DNA of 64,000 nucleotides from Proteobacteria bacterium HN_bin10. Its GTDB lineage: Bacteria > Pseudomonadota > Alphaproteobacteria > Caulobacterales > Aquidulcibacteraceae. Both the position numbers and the translations under genes were made by a program. Under the pieces are notes generated by a model. It was not told where the DNA came from and did not search any database. It saw nothing but the letters and a program-made list of their open reading frames with translations. The DNA is taken from NCBI GenBank assembly GCA_002083515.1, contig LWDN01000022.1:1-64000 (forward strand), read 5' to 3'. Shown here in pieces: positions 6,954-16,541 of the stretch. Each line of letters begins with the position of its first letter. Within the stretch, counting starts at the first letter, position 1.

Positions 6954-8405
6954 ATGAAGATCACGCGTGAGACGTTGCTGAAGGCGTCGCCGTATGCGGC
7001 GCTCGTTGCAGGCTTTGCCGGAGGGGCTCTGGCTGTGTCGCCGCTGGCGACGCAGCGCGAGGCGCCGGCAGAGCCCGCCGATCCCTATCTCCAACTGGTT
7101 CAGGCCGAGCCGCTGGTTCGTGCGGCGCCGTCGAGCCGCGGCGAGGTGCAACTCTCATTCGCGCCAGTCGCGGCGCGCGCGGGTCCGGCGGTGGTCAACG
7201 TCTACGCCCAGCGCGTGGTGCGGGCGATGGCGCGCGACCCGTTCTTCGGGCGCTTTAGCGCGCCGCGGATCGAGAACTCGCTGGGTTCGGGCGTGATCGT
7301 GCGCGAGGACGGCATCATCGTCACCAACAACCACGTCATCGACGGCGCTCAGTCGCTGAAAGTGGTGTTGGCCGACCGGCGCGAGTTCGACGCCGAGCTG
7401 GTGCTTGCCGATCAGCGCGTCGATCTCGCCGTACTGCGCATCAATCCCGGCAGTGAGCGTTTGCCTACTCTCGCGTTTGCGGACACGCAGAATAGTTTGC
7501 AGGTCGGCGACCTGGTGTTGGCGATCGGCAACCCGTACGGGCTCGAGCAAACCGTCACCAGCGGCATCATTTCGGCGCTGGCGCGCACCGATGTCGGCAT
7601 TTCCGACTACGCCTTCTTCATTCAGACAGACGCCGCCATCAATCGCGGCAATTCCGGCGGCGCGCTGGTCGATATGAGCGGCGCGCTTGTCGGCATCAAC
7701 AGCGCCATTTTCTCCGAGACCGGCGGCTCGAACGGCATCGGCTTCGCCATTCCTTCCGAGATGGTGCGGCGCGTGGTCGAGTCCGCCGTGTCCGGCGGCC
7801 GCACGGTGATCCGCCCATGGCTTGGGGCCCGGCTGCAAGCGGTAACCCAGGATCAGGCGCGCGCGCTTGGGTTGCCGCGGCCGGAGGGCGTCTTCGTCAC
7901 CGACCTTTACCCCCGCGCGGCTGGAGAGCGGGCAGGGTTGCGCCAAGGCGATGTCATCCTGGCGGTTGCCGGGGTGGAAGTGCGCGACGAAGGCGGCGTG
8001 CGCTATCAATTCGCCACGCAGCGGCCGGGTGCACGCGTGCCGCTCACCGTTTTGCGCGATGGGCGACGGCTTACGCTCAGCGCCAATGCCGAAGCGCCGC
8101 CTGGCGGTTCGCCGGACCCGCGTCTGCTGTCGGGCAATCATCCGCTCGCCGGCGCGCGTGTGGTGACATTGACGCCGGCGACGGCGGAGGCGGCCGGCCT
8201 CGATCCGTTCAAGACCGGCGTCGTGGTTCAGGAGGTCGAGCGTCGCAGCGCCGCCGCGCGCTTCTTCCGCCGCGGCGACATCGTCGACGCCGTCAACGGC
8301 CAGCCTGTGCGTGACGCGGCGGACCTGGATCGCGCGATGACGCAGGCGCGCACCTGGGTGGTCGGCGTGGAACGCGGCGGACAACGCGGCGAATTGCGGT
8401 TCTGA
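6954..8405 (+). CDS. HtrA/DegP-like periplasmic serine protease with two PDZ domains
   Basis: A 483-residue envelope quality-control protease. The N-terminal hydrophobic stretch (about residues 12-30) is a signal peptide or anchor. The trypsin-like domain keeps the triad H127 (NNHVID), D157 (RVDLAV) and S234 (NRGNSGGALVD). Two PDZ regions follow, about 300-385 (GVFVTDLYPRAAGERAGLRQGDV) and 405-480. The second PDZ is short, ending at the C-terminus. ATG 6954 is chosen over TTG 6933. It could be called DegP, DegQ or Do; which one is not resolvable here. It precedes rarA with a 50-bp gap. Confidence 0.93.
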   Translation: MKITRETLLKASPYAALVAGFAGGALAVSPLATQREAPAEPADPYLQLVQAEPLVRAAPSSRGEVQLSFAPVAARAGPAVVNVYAQRVVRAMARDPFFGRFSAPRIENSLGSGVIVREDGIIVTNNHVIDGAQSLKVVLADRREFDAELVLADQRVDLAVLRINPGSERLPTLAFADTQNSLQVGDLVLAIGNPYGLEQTVTSGIISALARTDVGISDYAFFIQTDAAINRGNSGGALVDMSGALVGINSAIFSETGGSNGIGFAIPSEMVRRVVESAVSGGRTVIRPWLGARLQAVTQDQARALGLPRPEGVFVTDLYPRAAGERAGLRQGDVILAVAGVEVRDEGGVRYQFATQRPGARVPLTVLRDGRRLTLSANAEAPPGGSPDPRLLSGNHPLAGARVVTLTPATAEAAGLDPFKTGVVVQEVERRSAAARFFRRGDIVDAVNGQPVRDAADLDRAMTQARTWVVGVERGGQRGELRF

Positions 8406-8455
8406 ACGCTCGTTCGGCCATCGTCTCCGCGCTCGCGAGAGACTATCTTGGTCCG

Positions 8456-9763
8456 GTGAGTGATTTGTTCGAAGCCGCCGGCCTGGACCAGGGCGCGTCG
8501 ACGCCTTTGGCGGAGCGGCTGCGGCCTCGCAGCCTCGATCAGGTTGTCGGTCAAGATCACCTCCTGAAACCTGACGCGCCGATCGGACGCATGGTCGGCC
8601 AGCGCCGATTGGCGTCGATGATTCTCTGGGGGCCGCCTGGCGTCGGCAAGACCACGATCGCGCGGCTGCTGGCGGAAGCGACCGGGCATGAGTTCCAGCA
8701 GATTAGCGCAGTGTTCTCGGGCGTTGCCGATCTGAAGAAGGCGTTCGAAACCGCCAAAGGCCGCCGCGCATCCGGCAAATCGACGCTGCTGTTCGTCGAT
8801 GAGATCCATCGCTTCAACCGCGCCCAGCAGGACGGTTTCTTGCCGTACGTCGAACAAGGCGTTGTAACTCTGGTTGGAGCGACGACCGAGAACCCGAGTT
8901 TCGAGATCAATGCGGCGCTGTTGTCGCGCGCGCAGGTGTTCGTGCTGAAACGCCTGGACGACGCGGCGATGGCGCAGCTCTTGGAGCGCGCCGAGGCTCT
9001 GATGGGCAAATCGCTGCCACTCGCTGCTGATGCGCGGATCGCTTTGGCCAATCTCGCCGATGGCGATGGGCGCTACCTCTTGACGCTCGCGGAGGAATTG
9101 TTCGCGCTGGAGCCTGGAACGCCGCTCGACGCCAAGGCGCTCGGCGAATTGCTGCAGAAGCGCGCGCCCGCTTACGACAAGGATCGGGAGGAGCACTACA
9201 ATCTTATTTCCGCGCTCCATAAATCGATCCGCGGCTCCGATCCCGATGCGGCGCTCTATTGGCTGGCGCGCATGGTCGTCGGCGGCGAGGACTTGCTGTT
9301 CATTGCGCGCCGTTTGATGCGGGCGGCGGCTGAAGATATCGGGCTCGCCGATCCCACGGCGCTGCTGATCGCCAATGCCGCCAAGGACGCCGTGCACTTC
9401 ATCGGTCCGCCAGAGGCGGAATTGCATCTGGCGCAGGCGGTGCTGCATCTTGCCACCGCGCCGAAGTCGAATGCCGCCTACACCGCCTGGAAGGCCGCGC
9501 GCGCGGCGGCGCAGGAAACCGGCGCATTGGGGCCGCCGATGCACATCCGAAACGCGCCGACCAAGCTGATGAAGGATTTGGGTTACGGCGCCGGCTACGC
9601 CTACGATCACGACGCGGACGGTGGCTTCTCGGGGCAGAACTATTTTCCCGACGGCATGGCGCGCCGCCAGTTCTACGCGCCTGCCGGCCGCGGCCGCGAA
9701 GCGGCGATCAAAGAACGCCTGGAACATTGGGCCAAGCGCCGCGCCGATTCAGCGGGCGAGTGA
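8456..9763 (+). CDS. rarA: Replication-associated recombination protein A (RarA/MgsA AAA+ ATPase)
   Basis: A 435-residue AAA+ ATPase related to clamp-loader subunits and eukaryotic WRNIP1, acting at stalled replication forks. Walker A GPPGVGKTT is at residues 59-67 and Walker B FVDEIHRFN near 113-121; sensor motif GATTENPSFE follows. The C-terminal tetramerization part (LISALHKSIRGSDPDAALYW) is typical of RarA and absent from clamp loaders. It starts with GTG 8456. The next gene, a pseudouridine synthase, begins three bases after the stop, suggesting co-transcription. Confidence 0.94.
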   Translation: MSDLFEAAGLDQGASTPLAERLRPRSLDQVVGQDHLLKPDAPIGRMVGQRRLASMILWGPPGVGKTTIARLLAEATGHEFQQISAVFSGVADLKKAFETAKGRRASGKSTLLFVDEIHRFNRAQQDGFLPYVEQGVVTLVGATTENPSFEINAALLSRAQVFVLKRLDDAAMAQLLERAEALMGKSLPLAADARIALANLADGDGRYLLTLAEELFALEPGTPLDAKALGELLQKRAPAYDKDREEHYNLISALHKSIRGSDPDAALYWLARMVVGGEDLLFIARRLMRAAAEDIGLADPTALLIANAAKDAVHFIGPPEAELHLAQAVLHLATAPKSNAAYTAWKAARAAAQETGALGPPMHIRNAPTKLMKDLGYGAGYAYDHDADGGFSGQNYFPDGMARRQFYAPAGRGREAAIKERLEHWAKRRADSAGE

Positions 9764-9766
9764 CGC

Positions 9767-10492
9767 GTGGCGCTCACTCCCGATCAGACCGCTTTTGCGC
9801 GCAGCCTCGTCATTGAGGAAGACGATGCGCTGATTGCGTTCAACAAACCGTCCGGACTGCCTGTGCAGGGTGGGTCAGGGGTGAGCGTGAGCTTGGAACA
9901 CTTGTTGGCGGCGTTCGCCAAATCTAACGGCAAGGTTCCGAGACTTGTGCATCGGCTGGATCGCGAGACGTCGGGCGTCATCGTTGCGGCGCGCACAAAG
10001 CCGGCCGCCGCTTTTCTGTCTGCGGCGTTCGCTGGCCGCGACGTGAACAAGACCTACCTTGCCATTGTCTGCGGCGGCGCGCCGAGCCCGCCGGAAGGCG
10101 CAGTTTCGCTGGCGCTGCGCAAGGCGTCACGGCGCGGGCTCGACATCATGGAAGCGCATGCGGACGGCCAGGCGGCGCTGACGCGCTACCGGACGCTTTC
10201 CGCTTCGCCCGAAGCGGCGTTGCTCGATCTGGCGCCCGAGACGGGACGCATGCATCAGTTGCGCGCGCACATGGCCGCTATTGGCCGGCCGATCGCCGGC
10301 GACGGCAAGTATGGCGGGCTCTATCGCCTTGGCGGCGTTGAGATTTCACGACTGATGCTGCATGCGGCTGCGCTCGAGCTTCCGCATCCCAATGGAGGCA
10401 GGCGCCGCTTTAGCGCGCTTCTGCCGCCCGCCTTCCTTGAGGCGGCCCGATCACTGGGGCTTGAGACGCCAGAGGTCGAAGATATCTGCTAG
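9767..10492 (+). CDS. RluA-family RNA pseudouridine synthase without S4 domain
   Basis: A 241-residue protein with the catalytic HRLDRETSGVIVAART motif (Asp is the nucleophile, near residue 65). It also has DNALIAFNKPSGLPVQGG-like and TGRMHQLRAHMAAIGRPI segments, all RluA-family hallmarks. It lacks an N-terminal S4 domain, unlike the second family member at 11407. The target uridine (rRNA or tRNA) cannot be read from sequence. Starts with GTG three bases after rarA. Confidence 0.88.
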   Translation: MALTPDQTAFARSLVIEEDDALIAFNKPSGLPVQGGSGVSVSLEHLLAAFAKSNGKVPRLVHRLDRETSGVIVAARTKPAAAFLSAAFAGRDVNKTYLAIVCGGAPSPPEGAVSLALRKASRRGLDIMEAHADGQAALTRYRTLSASPEAALLDLAPETGRMHQLRAHMAAIGRPIAGDGKYGGLYRLGGVEISRLMLHAAALELPHPNGGRRRFSALLPPAFLEAARSLGLETPEVEDIC

Positions 10493-10526
10493 GCTGTGCG
10501 ACGAGGGATTCTAGAGGATCGAAGCC

Positions 10527-11054
10527 ATGCCCCGATTTTTTGTCTTAGCCGCCGCGGCATTGAGCTTGGCCGCATGCGCCACAACGGCAGCGCCGCCGCC
10601 CTACGGCGCGGCGGCGTCGGCAACGAGCGCCGGTTATTCGGAAACCCAGATTGAGTCCAACCGCTACTTTGTAACGTATCGCGCTCCGGGCGGGGCCGAA
10701 GCCAGCGTGTTGCAGGATTATGCGTTGCTGCGCGCGGCTGAGCTCACGTTGGCGAACGGACGCGAGTGGTTCTGGGTCGATCGTCGCACCACGGACGCCA
10801 TGCAGCAAGGCCGCTCCGGCGGCTCGAGCGTCGGCATCGGCGTCGGCGGCGGCAGTTGGGGCAGGCGCAGCGGCGCTAGCGTCAGCGTCGGCGTCAATAT
10901 CCCTATTGGCGAACGAGCGAGCGACGGCGAACGGGCGCGTGGCGCGACGCTCGAGATACGCTTCGGCGAAGGCGCAAAGCCTGACGATCCGAACGCGTTC
11001 GACGCTCGCGCGGTATCCTCCAATCTTCGCGCACGTCTGCCCAGCGCCGGTTGA
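10527..11054 (+). CDS. CC0125/CC1285-type lipoprotein
   Basis: A 175-residue predicted lipoprotein. The signal peptide ends in a lipobox LAAC (C17), so it should be anchored in the outer membrane or face the periplasm. YSETQIESNRYFVTYRAPGG and a later block with LRAAELTLANGREWFWV resemble the alphaproteobacterial CC0125/CC1285 lipoprotein family. A glycine/serine-rich stretch (GGSSVGIGVGGGSWG) lies mid-protein. Its function is unknown. The stop codon overlaps the crcB start (TGATG), suggesting translational coupling. Confidence 0.75.
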   Translation: MPRFFVLAAAALSLAACATTAAPPPYGAAASATSAGYSETQIESNRYFVTYRAPGGAEASVLQDYALLRAAELTLANGREWFWVDRRTTDAMQQGRSGGSSVGIGVGGGSWGRRSGASVSVGVNIPIGERASDGERARGATLEIRFGEGAKPDDPNAFDARAVSSNLRARLPSAG

Positions 11055-11410
11055 TGCAGGTGCTGTGGGTCGCGCTGGGCGGCGCCCTCGGGGCTTTAGC
11101 CCGCTATGGCGTCAGCGTCGGCGCCGAGCGCTGGCTGGGACTGGCGTTTCCTTGGGGGACCCTGATCGTCAATGCTGCCGGCGGATTAGCCATGGGTCTG
11201 CTTGCGGCGCGCGTGGGGCCTGAGCAGGAGGCGCTGCGGCTTGCGCTCGGCGTAGGCGTTCTTGGCGGCTTCACCACCTTTTCGGCGTTTTCGCTGGAGA
11301 CGGTGCGGCTCATGGAACACCAGTTCGGCCTCGCCGCGCTCTATGCCGTTGCATCGGTTGTCCTGAGCGTCGGCGCATGTTGGTTGGGTCTTAGCTTGGG
11401 GCGCGCATGA
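11054..11410 (+). CDS. crcB: Fluoride channel CrcB/Fluc
   Basis: A 118-residue small membrane protein with four hydrophobic segments. It carries the family motifs GGALGALARYGVS, GTLIVNAAGG and GFTTFSAFSLE, the last two including pore-lining Asn and the Phe box. Fluc channels are antiparallel dimers that export fluoride. No fluoride riboswitch can precede it because ATG 11054 overlaps the preceding lipoprotein stop. The end overlaps the next gene by four bases, so it sits inside an operon with pseudouridine synthases. Confidence 0.93.
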   Translation: MQVLWVALGGALGALARYGVSVGAERWLGLAFPWGTLIVNAAGGLAMGLLAARVGPEQEALRLALGVGVLGGFTTFSAFSLETVRLMEHQFGLAALYAVASVVLSVGACWLGLSLGRA

Positions 11411-12402
11411 GGTCGGTCGAGACCGTTGAGGTCAGCGAGGACGACGGCGAAGCGCGGATCGATCGCTGGCTCCGCCGCCGCTACCCGCAGCTCACGCAGG
11501 GCCAGGTGGAAAAACTTCTGCGCACCGGCCAGGTGCGCGTCGACGGCGCGCGGGTGAAGGCCTCCGACCGGGTTGGGCCAGGGCAGAGCGTGCGCATTCC
11601 GCCGCTGCCGGATGCCCGCGAACGGCCGCCTGCAGGCGCTCTCTCGAAGAAGGACGAAGACTACGTCCGCTCGCTGGTCATTCATCGCGATGACGACGTC
11701 ATCGTGCTGAACAAGCCGCACGGGCTCGCGGTGCAGGGCGGCGCCAAGACTCCGCGCCATCTCGACGCCCTGATGGAGGGTCTGAAGTTCGACGCCGAGA
11801 AGAAGCCGAAGTTGGTGCACCGGCTCGATCGCGACACTTCCGGCTGCCTTGTGCTCGCGCGTCATCCGCGCGCCGCGGCGTTTCTCGCCGAGGCGTTCCG
11901 CGATCGGGATACAGACAAGATCTATTGGGCGATTGTCGTGGGCTCGCCGCGGCCGAGGGTCGGCGAGTTGCGTTCCTGGATCCGCAAGGCGCCCGGCGCG
12001 CGCGACGCCGATCGCGAGATGATGGTGCGGGCGGTGCAGACGGATGAAGGCGCGGTCCACGCCGTCACCCAGTATGCGGTCATCTCCGAGGCGGCTCAGC
12101 GCGCGGCCTGGGTGGCGCTGCGGCCGGTGACAGGGCGCACGCACCAACTCCGCTTCCATATGGCCGAGATGGGTCACGCCATTGCCGGCGACCCGAAATA
12201 CAAATGCGACCGGCCTACGCCGAACGACCTGGGCGGCGCGCTGCTCCTGCACGCGCGGGCCATCCGGATGCCGCATCCGTCGGGCGGCGAACTCAAAGTG
12301 ATCGCCAAGCTCGCGGGCCACATCAAGACGGCGTTCAACACTCTGGGCTTTGACGAAGCCGACGCACGCGATCCGTTCGCGCCGTTTGAGGGGACGCGAT
12401 GA
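11407..12402 (+). CDS. RluC/RluD-type 23S rRNA pseudouridine synthase with S4 domain
   Basis: A 331-residue protein. The S4 RNA-binding domain spans about residues 10-75 (RIDRWLRRRYPQLTQGQVEKLLRTG). The catalytic domain follows, with KPHGLAVQGG and the active-site HRLDRDTSGCLVLARHP. The architecture matches RluC (positions 955/2504/2580 in E. coli numbering) or RluD; I favour RluC. It overlaps crcB and the downstream TPR-oxygenase gene by four bases each, so the three are probably one transcript. Confidence 0.88.
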   Translation: MRSVETVEVSEDDGEARIDRWLRRRYPQLTQGQVEKLLRTGQVRVDGARVKASDRVGPGQSVRIPPLPDARERPPAGALSKKDEDYVRSLVIHRDDDVIVLNKPHGLAVQGGAKTPRHLDALMEGLKFDAEKKPKLVHRLDRDTSGCLVLARHPRAAAFLAEAFRDRDTDKIYWAIVVGSPRPRVGELRSWIRKAPGARDADREMMVRAVQTDEGAVHAVTQYAVISEAAQRAAWVALRPVTGRTHQLRFHMAEMGHAIAGDPKYKCDRPTPNDLGGALLLHARAIRMPHPSGGELKVIAKLAGHIKTAFNTLGFDEADARDPFAPFEGTR

Positions 12403-14198
12403 AGGGCGCGATCGAGGCCGATGCATTCGTCAACGCCGCGCGGGAGCTGCTGAATCAGAACGACCCGGTCGGCGCCGAGCGCATCCTCTCGCCCGTGCTC
12501 CACCAATTCAAGGCAGATGCCCCCGTCCAGCATCTGATGGGTCAGATCAAGAAGGCGGAAGGCCAGCTGGCGGAAGCCGAACGCTACTTCCGCGCCGCCA
12601 TCGCGCACGATCTCACCTCCGGCCAGTACTACAGCGAGCTTGGCCTCGTCTTGCAGGCGCGCGGGGCCTACGAGGAGGCCATCCGCGTCTTCCGCGCGGC
12701 TTCTGCGCTTAACGCCAATTTCCTGATGGTGCGCGTCAACATCGTGCGCTGTCTCATGGCGTTGGGCGATCTGGCCGAAGCCGAGCGCGAGGCGCGCGCC
12801 TATATCTCGCTGGCGCCGGGGCCGGAGAGCTGGACGCTGCTTGGCACCGTGCAGCGGGCGCAGGAGCGCCACCAGGATGCGCTGGCGACAGCCGAAACCG
12901 CGCTTAAGTTTGGGCCGAATTTGCGTGGGCTTCGGTTCAATTACGCGACGGCGCTGGAGAAGGTCGGGCGCAACAGCGAGGCGCTCGAGGTGTTCGACAA
13001 GCTTGCACGTCAGGAACTCGACACGCCCGAACTTGCGCTCCACTACGCGCGCGCTCTCTACCTTGAAGGGCGCAAGAAAGAAGCTGAGACCATTGCCGAG
13101 GCTGGCGTGCAGCAATGGCCGCAGGTGGGAGCGCTGCATGGCGCGCTTGCGCGGATGCGCTGGTTGCGCGGCGAGGGTGAGAACTGCGCCGCGCTCACCG
13201 AAGCGGCAATTCGTCAGCGCCCCAACGATCTTGCGCTTCGGTTGGCGTGCGCGGATGCGCTGCATCGGGGCGGTCACAATACGAAGGCGCTCGGCGTCCT
13301 CGACGAGGCGGTGCGCATGGCCCCCGACGCGCCGGCGCTGCTCACCGCCATGGGCGTCGTGCTCGACGAACTCGACCGGCCGCTCGACGGCTTGAAGGTC
13401 CTGCGTCGCGCCGCCGAACTGGCCCCGTCGCGCAGCGCGCGGCGCAACCTTTTGTCCACCTTGCTCCGCGCCGGCCATCCTGAGGAGGCCCTGCGCAGCG
13501 CCAACGAATTGCTCGCCGAGCAGCCCCATGAGCAATACCTGATCGCTTGCGCGACGACCGCCATGCGCATGCTCGGCCACGCCGACTACCGTCTCTGGTG
13601 CGATTACGACCGGCTGATCCGCACGTATGAAATTCCGCCGCCGCAAGGCTCGTTCACGACGCAGGCGTTCAACGCCGGCTTGGCGGTGCTGCTCCGCAAT
13701 CAGCACAAGAGCAACGCCCATCCGCTGGATCAGTACATCCCGAACGGATCGCAAACCGGCCGCAGCCTGCTTGCTCTCGAGGAACCGGCGATCAAGCATT
13801 TCCTGGCGGCGATGGATGGCGCCGTGCGGGATTATCTTGGTCGGCTGCCGCCAGAGAGCGCCGTCGCGGCCCGCCGCACCAAGCATTGCCGCTATGGCGG
13901 CCTATGGTCGGTGCGGCTAAGCGACGGCGGTTATCAGCCGAACCATGTTCACGATCGCGGCTGGATCAGCTCGGCTTATTACGTGTCGATCATGCCCGCC
14001 GAACGTCCCAAGGATGGGCGCGCGGGCTGGCTTAAGTTCGGGGAGCCGAACAGGCCGCCGCGGGGTTGCGGGCCAGAGAAATACATCGAGCCGAAGCCCG
14101 GACTTCTGGTTTTGTTTCCCTCATATTTTTGGCACGGCACCGTGCCGTTTGAGGGCGCAGAGCGGCTCAGCATGGCGTTTGACGTGGCGCCGGGTTGA
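12399..14198 (+). CDS. TPR-repeat protein with C-terminal 2OG-Fe(II) oxygenase domain (paralog 1)
   Basis: 599 residues. TPR-like helical repeats fill about residues 10-385 (for example AERILSPVLHQFKAD and AEAERYFRAAIAHD). The C-terminus (about 480-599) looks like the putative 2OG-Fe(II) oxygenase family related to prolyl hydroxylases. It has NHVHDRGWISSAYYVS with candidate iron-ligand histidines, LFPSYFWHGTVPF with the distal His, and a following Arg (ERLSMAFDV) that would hold 2-oxoglutarate. Substrate unknown; the TPRs probably bind the protein to be hydroxylated (inference). A second full paralog is at 15005 and a TPR-only relative at 16542. Confidence 0.85.
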   Translation: MKGAIEADAFVNAARELLNQNDPVGAERILSPVLHQFKADAPVQHLMGQIKKAEGQLAEAERYFRAAIAHDLTSGQYYSELGLVLQARGAYEEAIRVFRAASALNANFLMVRVNIVRCLMALGDLAEAEREARAYISLAPGPESWTLLGTVQRAQERHQDALATAETALKFGPNLRGLRFNYATALEKVGRNSEALEVFDKLARQELDTPELALHYARALYLEGRKKEAETIAEAGVQQWPQVGALHGALARMRWLRGEGENCAALTEAAIRQRPNDLALRLACADALHRGGHNTKALGVLDEAVRMAPDAPALLTAMGVVLDELDRPLDGLKVLRRAAELAPSRSARRNLLSTLLRAGHPEEALRSANELLAEQPHEQYLIACATTAMRMLGHADYRLWCDYDRLIRTYEIPPPQGSFTTQAFNAGLAVLLRNQHKSNAHPLDQYIPNGSQTGRSLLALEEPAIKHFLAAMDGAVRDYLGRLPPESAVAARRTKHCRYGGLWSVRLSDGGYQPNHVHDRGWISSAYYVSIMPAERPKDGRAGWLKFGEPNRPPRGCGPEKYIEPKPGLLVLFPSYFWHGTVPFEGAERLSMAFDVAPG

Positions 14199-14288
14199 GA
14201 ATGCGACGGCTGGTCCGGATGCATCGGGCGGCGCCATCGGCTACGAGAGCGCCATGAACCGAAGCCCAGAGCTTCTTGACGGTGTGCG

Positions 14289-15008
14289 ATGAGCGAAGCG
14301 CCAACGCTTCCGCGCCGCTTCTACAAGCAGGTGATTGTCGCCGAGGGCGAGGGTGACGCGCACGTCGTCAAACTGGATGACCGGACGCTGCGCACGCCGG
14401 GCGGGCTCGTGTTCGTCGCGCCCACAAGAGCGTTGGCGCAGCTGTGTGCGGAGGAGTGGGCGGCGCAGGGGGAACACATTGTTCCCGCTTCCATGCCGAT
14501 CACGCAACTTGCCTTTGCCGCGCTGGACTCCACGGCGAAGCGCCGTGAGGAATTGTGCTCGTACGTCGCTTCCTTCGGCGCGACCGATCTTTGTTGTCAC
14601 CGCGCCGAGGCGCCAGCTGACTTGGTTGAGCGGCAAGCGCTTGCGTGGGATTTGCTTGTCGACTGGGGCCGGACTGCGCTTGGGGTCTCGTTGCCCGTGG
14701 TCAATGGCGTCATCGCAGCTGATGTCAGTGGCGAAACCCTGGCTCGGCTTCGCGCTCACGCCGCCGCGCTTGATGATTTTCGCTTGACCGCATTGGCGCA
14801 GACAGCCGGTCTCGCAGGGTCCGTGCTAATTGCCTTTGCGCTGTTCCGTCGAAGGATCGGACCCGAGGAAGCGTTCGCGGCCGCCGCACTCGACAATCTC
14901 TGGAGTTTGGAGCGCTGGGGCGAGGATGAGGAGGCGCGCACGAGGTTGGACCGCCAGCGCGCTGAGTTCATGGCGCTCGGCCGCTTCATCGAGGCGCTGG
15001 AAGCATGA
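14289..15008 (+). CDS. ATP12-family F1-ATPase assembly chaperone
   Basis: A 239-residue protein whose start RRFYKQVIVAEGEG is close to the ATP12 N-terminus. ATP12 in mitochondria and alphaproteobacteria binds the F1 alpha subunit before assembly. Family-type segments include LRTPGGLVFVAPTRALA, ATDLCCHRAEAP and the C-terminal DNLWSLERWGEDEEA. It lies between the two oxygenase paralogs and overlaps the second by four bases. Whether it works with them is unknown. Confidence 0.87.
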   Translation: MSEAPTLPRRFYKQVIVAEGEGDAHVVKLDDRTLRTPGGLVFVAPTRALAQLCAEEWAAQGEHIVPASMPITQLAFAALDSTAKRREELCSYVASFGATDLCCHRAEAPADLVERQALAWDLLVDWGRTALGVSLPVVNGVIAADVSGETLARLRAHAAALDDFRLTALAQTAGLAGSVLIAFALFRRRIGPEEAFAAAALDNLWSLERWGEDEEARTRLDRQRAEFMALGRFIEALEA

Positions 15009-16483
15009 CCGCAGCGAGCCTCAATGACGCGCGCGCAGCGCTGGCCGCCGGACGCTTCGCCGAGGCGGAGCGGTTGGCGCGGCTGCTCGTGCTGCAGGCG
15101 CCCAGCGGAGACGCCTACGAGGTTCTGGCGGGGGCTTTGCGCAGGCAAGACAGGTTTGAGGAAGCGCTTGCTGCAAGCGCAGCTGGATTAAAGGCGAGCC
15201 CAGGTGATGCAGTTCTTCAGCATGGACGGGCTCAAGCGCTGTCGCGCTTGGGGCGCTATCAAGACGCGCTCGTCGATTTTGACGAGTTGACGAGGCGCGG
15301 CGTCTCGGCGCCAGCGTTGTGGCTGAACCGCGGCGTGGCGCTACTTGGGTTGACCCGATCCGCTGACGCCGAGGCCGCTTTTGCTGACGGGGTTCGGCGG
15401 TGGCCGCAAGACCTTGGGTTGCACAACGCGCTCGCGAGCACGCGTTGGATGCGCGGAGCGGGCCCAGCCTTTGCCGATGAGTTTTTGCGCGCTGTGCAGC
15501 GTCAGCCCGACGCGTTCCACCTAAGGTTAGGCTGCGCTGATCTTCTTCGCCGTGCGGACCTGCGGGTCGAAGCGGAGATTCTTCTGCGGGACGGTTTGCG
15601 GCGAGATGCATCCAATCGTGCGCTTCAGGGCGCCCTCGGCGTTGTGCTCGATGAACTGGATCGCACTGCGGAAGCGCTGCCTTTGCTGCAATCGGCGGCG
15701 GCCGATAGTTCGTCGGCGCGCGGAAACCTGATCTCGGCCTTGCTTCGGCTGGCGCGCAGCGACGAAGCGCTGGCGCAGCTGGCCCCTCTGCGGAGCGCAG
15801 AGCCCTTTAACGGAGACTGGATTGCCTACGAGGGCATGGCGCTGAGGCAAAAAGGAGATCCACTCTACCGCGAATTGTTCGACTATGACGCGATGGTGCA
15901 GCCGTTCGATTTGGAAGCGCCTGCGGGGTACGCCAACATTTCAGAATTCAACGCCGAGCTACGCGAGAGTCTCAATCGACTCCATGTGCTTGAGACACAC
16001 CCGCTCGATCAATCGCTGCGCCATGGTTCGCAGACAACGCGCAGCCTGCTCACCATCGATGATCCGGTGATCAAAGAGTACCTGAACGCGCTTCGAACGC
16101 CCATTGCCGCCTACATCGCCTCGATGCCGTTCAATCCTGGACACCCTTGGAGCGGCCGCAAAACCGAAAGTTTCAAGTTCGCGGGGTGTTGGTCGGTCAA
16201 GCTCAAGGCCAATGGGTATCACATCAATCACCTGCATCCCGAAGGCTGGATCAGCTCCGCCTATTATGTTTCGGTGCCGGAAGCCGTGCGCTCAGGCGAG
16301 GGGCAAGAAGGCTGGATCAAGTTCGGCGAACCTCGCTGGCCGACACCGGGCTGTGCCGTGGAACGGGTGGTTCAGCCGCAGGAAGGCCGACTGGTGCTCT
16401 TCCCCTCTTATATGTGGCACGGAACCATCCCGTTCTCGCAAGGCGAGCGTATGACGGCGCCCTTCGACGTGGTTCCTGCATGA
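15005..16483 (+). CDS. TPR-repeat protein with C-terminal 2OG-Fe(II) oxygenase domain (paralog 2)
   Basis: A 492-residue relative of the 12399 gene with fewer TPRs (about residues 5-280). The oxygenase end keeps NHLHPEGWISSAYYVS, GWIKFGEP and LFPSYMWHGTIPF, and the final Arg in ERMTAPFDV. One difference is HLHPEGW here against HVHDRGW in paralog 1: the Asp after the second His is missing, so the first His pair or another residue must supply ligands. The start ATG overlaps the ATP12 stop. Function inferred from family only. Confidence 0.85.
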   Translation: MTAASLNDARAALAAGRFAEAERLARLLVLQAPSGDAYEVLAGALRRQDRFEEALAASAAGLKASPGDAVLQHGRAQALSRLGRYQDALVDFDELTRRGVSAPALWLNRGVALLGLTRSADAEAAFADGVRRWPQDLGLHNALASTRWMRGAGPAFADEFLRAVQRQPDAFHLRLGCADLLRRADLRVEAEILLRDGLRRDASNRALQGALGVVLDELDRTAEALPLLQSAAADSSSARGNLISALLRLARSDEALAQLAPLRSAEPFNGDWIAYEGMALRQKGDPLYRELFDYDAMVQPFDLEAPAGYANISEFNAELRESLNRLHVLETHPLDQSLRHGSQTTRSLLTIDDPVIKEYLNALRTPIAAYIASMPFNPGHPWSGRKTESFKFAGCWSVKLKANGYHINHLHPEGWISSAYYVSVPEAVRSGEGQEGWIKFGEPRWPTPGCAVERVVQPQEGRLVLFPSYMWHGTIPFSQGERMTAPFDVVPA

Positions 16484-16541
16484 GGCATGTTCTTGTAATC
16501 TGTGAGGTCAGCGCCATAAAGGTTGTTTCGCGGAGCGATCG

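Noticed and set aside
10980..11053. Possible fluoride riboswitch before crcB
   Set aside because: The crcB start overlaps the preceding lipoprotein stop and the upstream bases are coding; no riboswitch core is visible.
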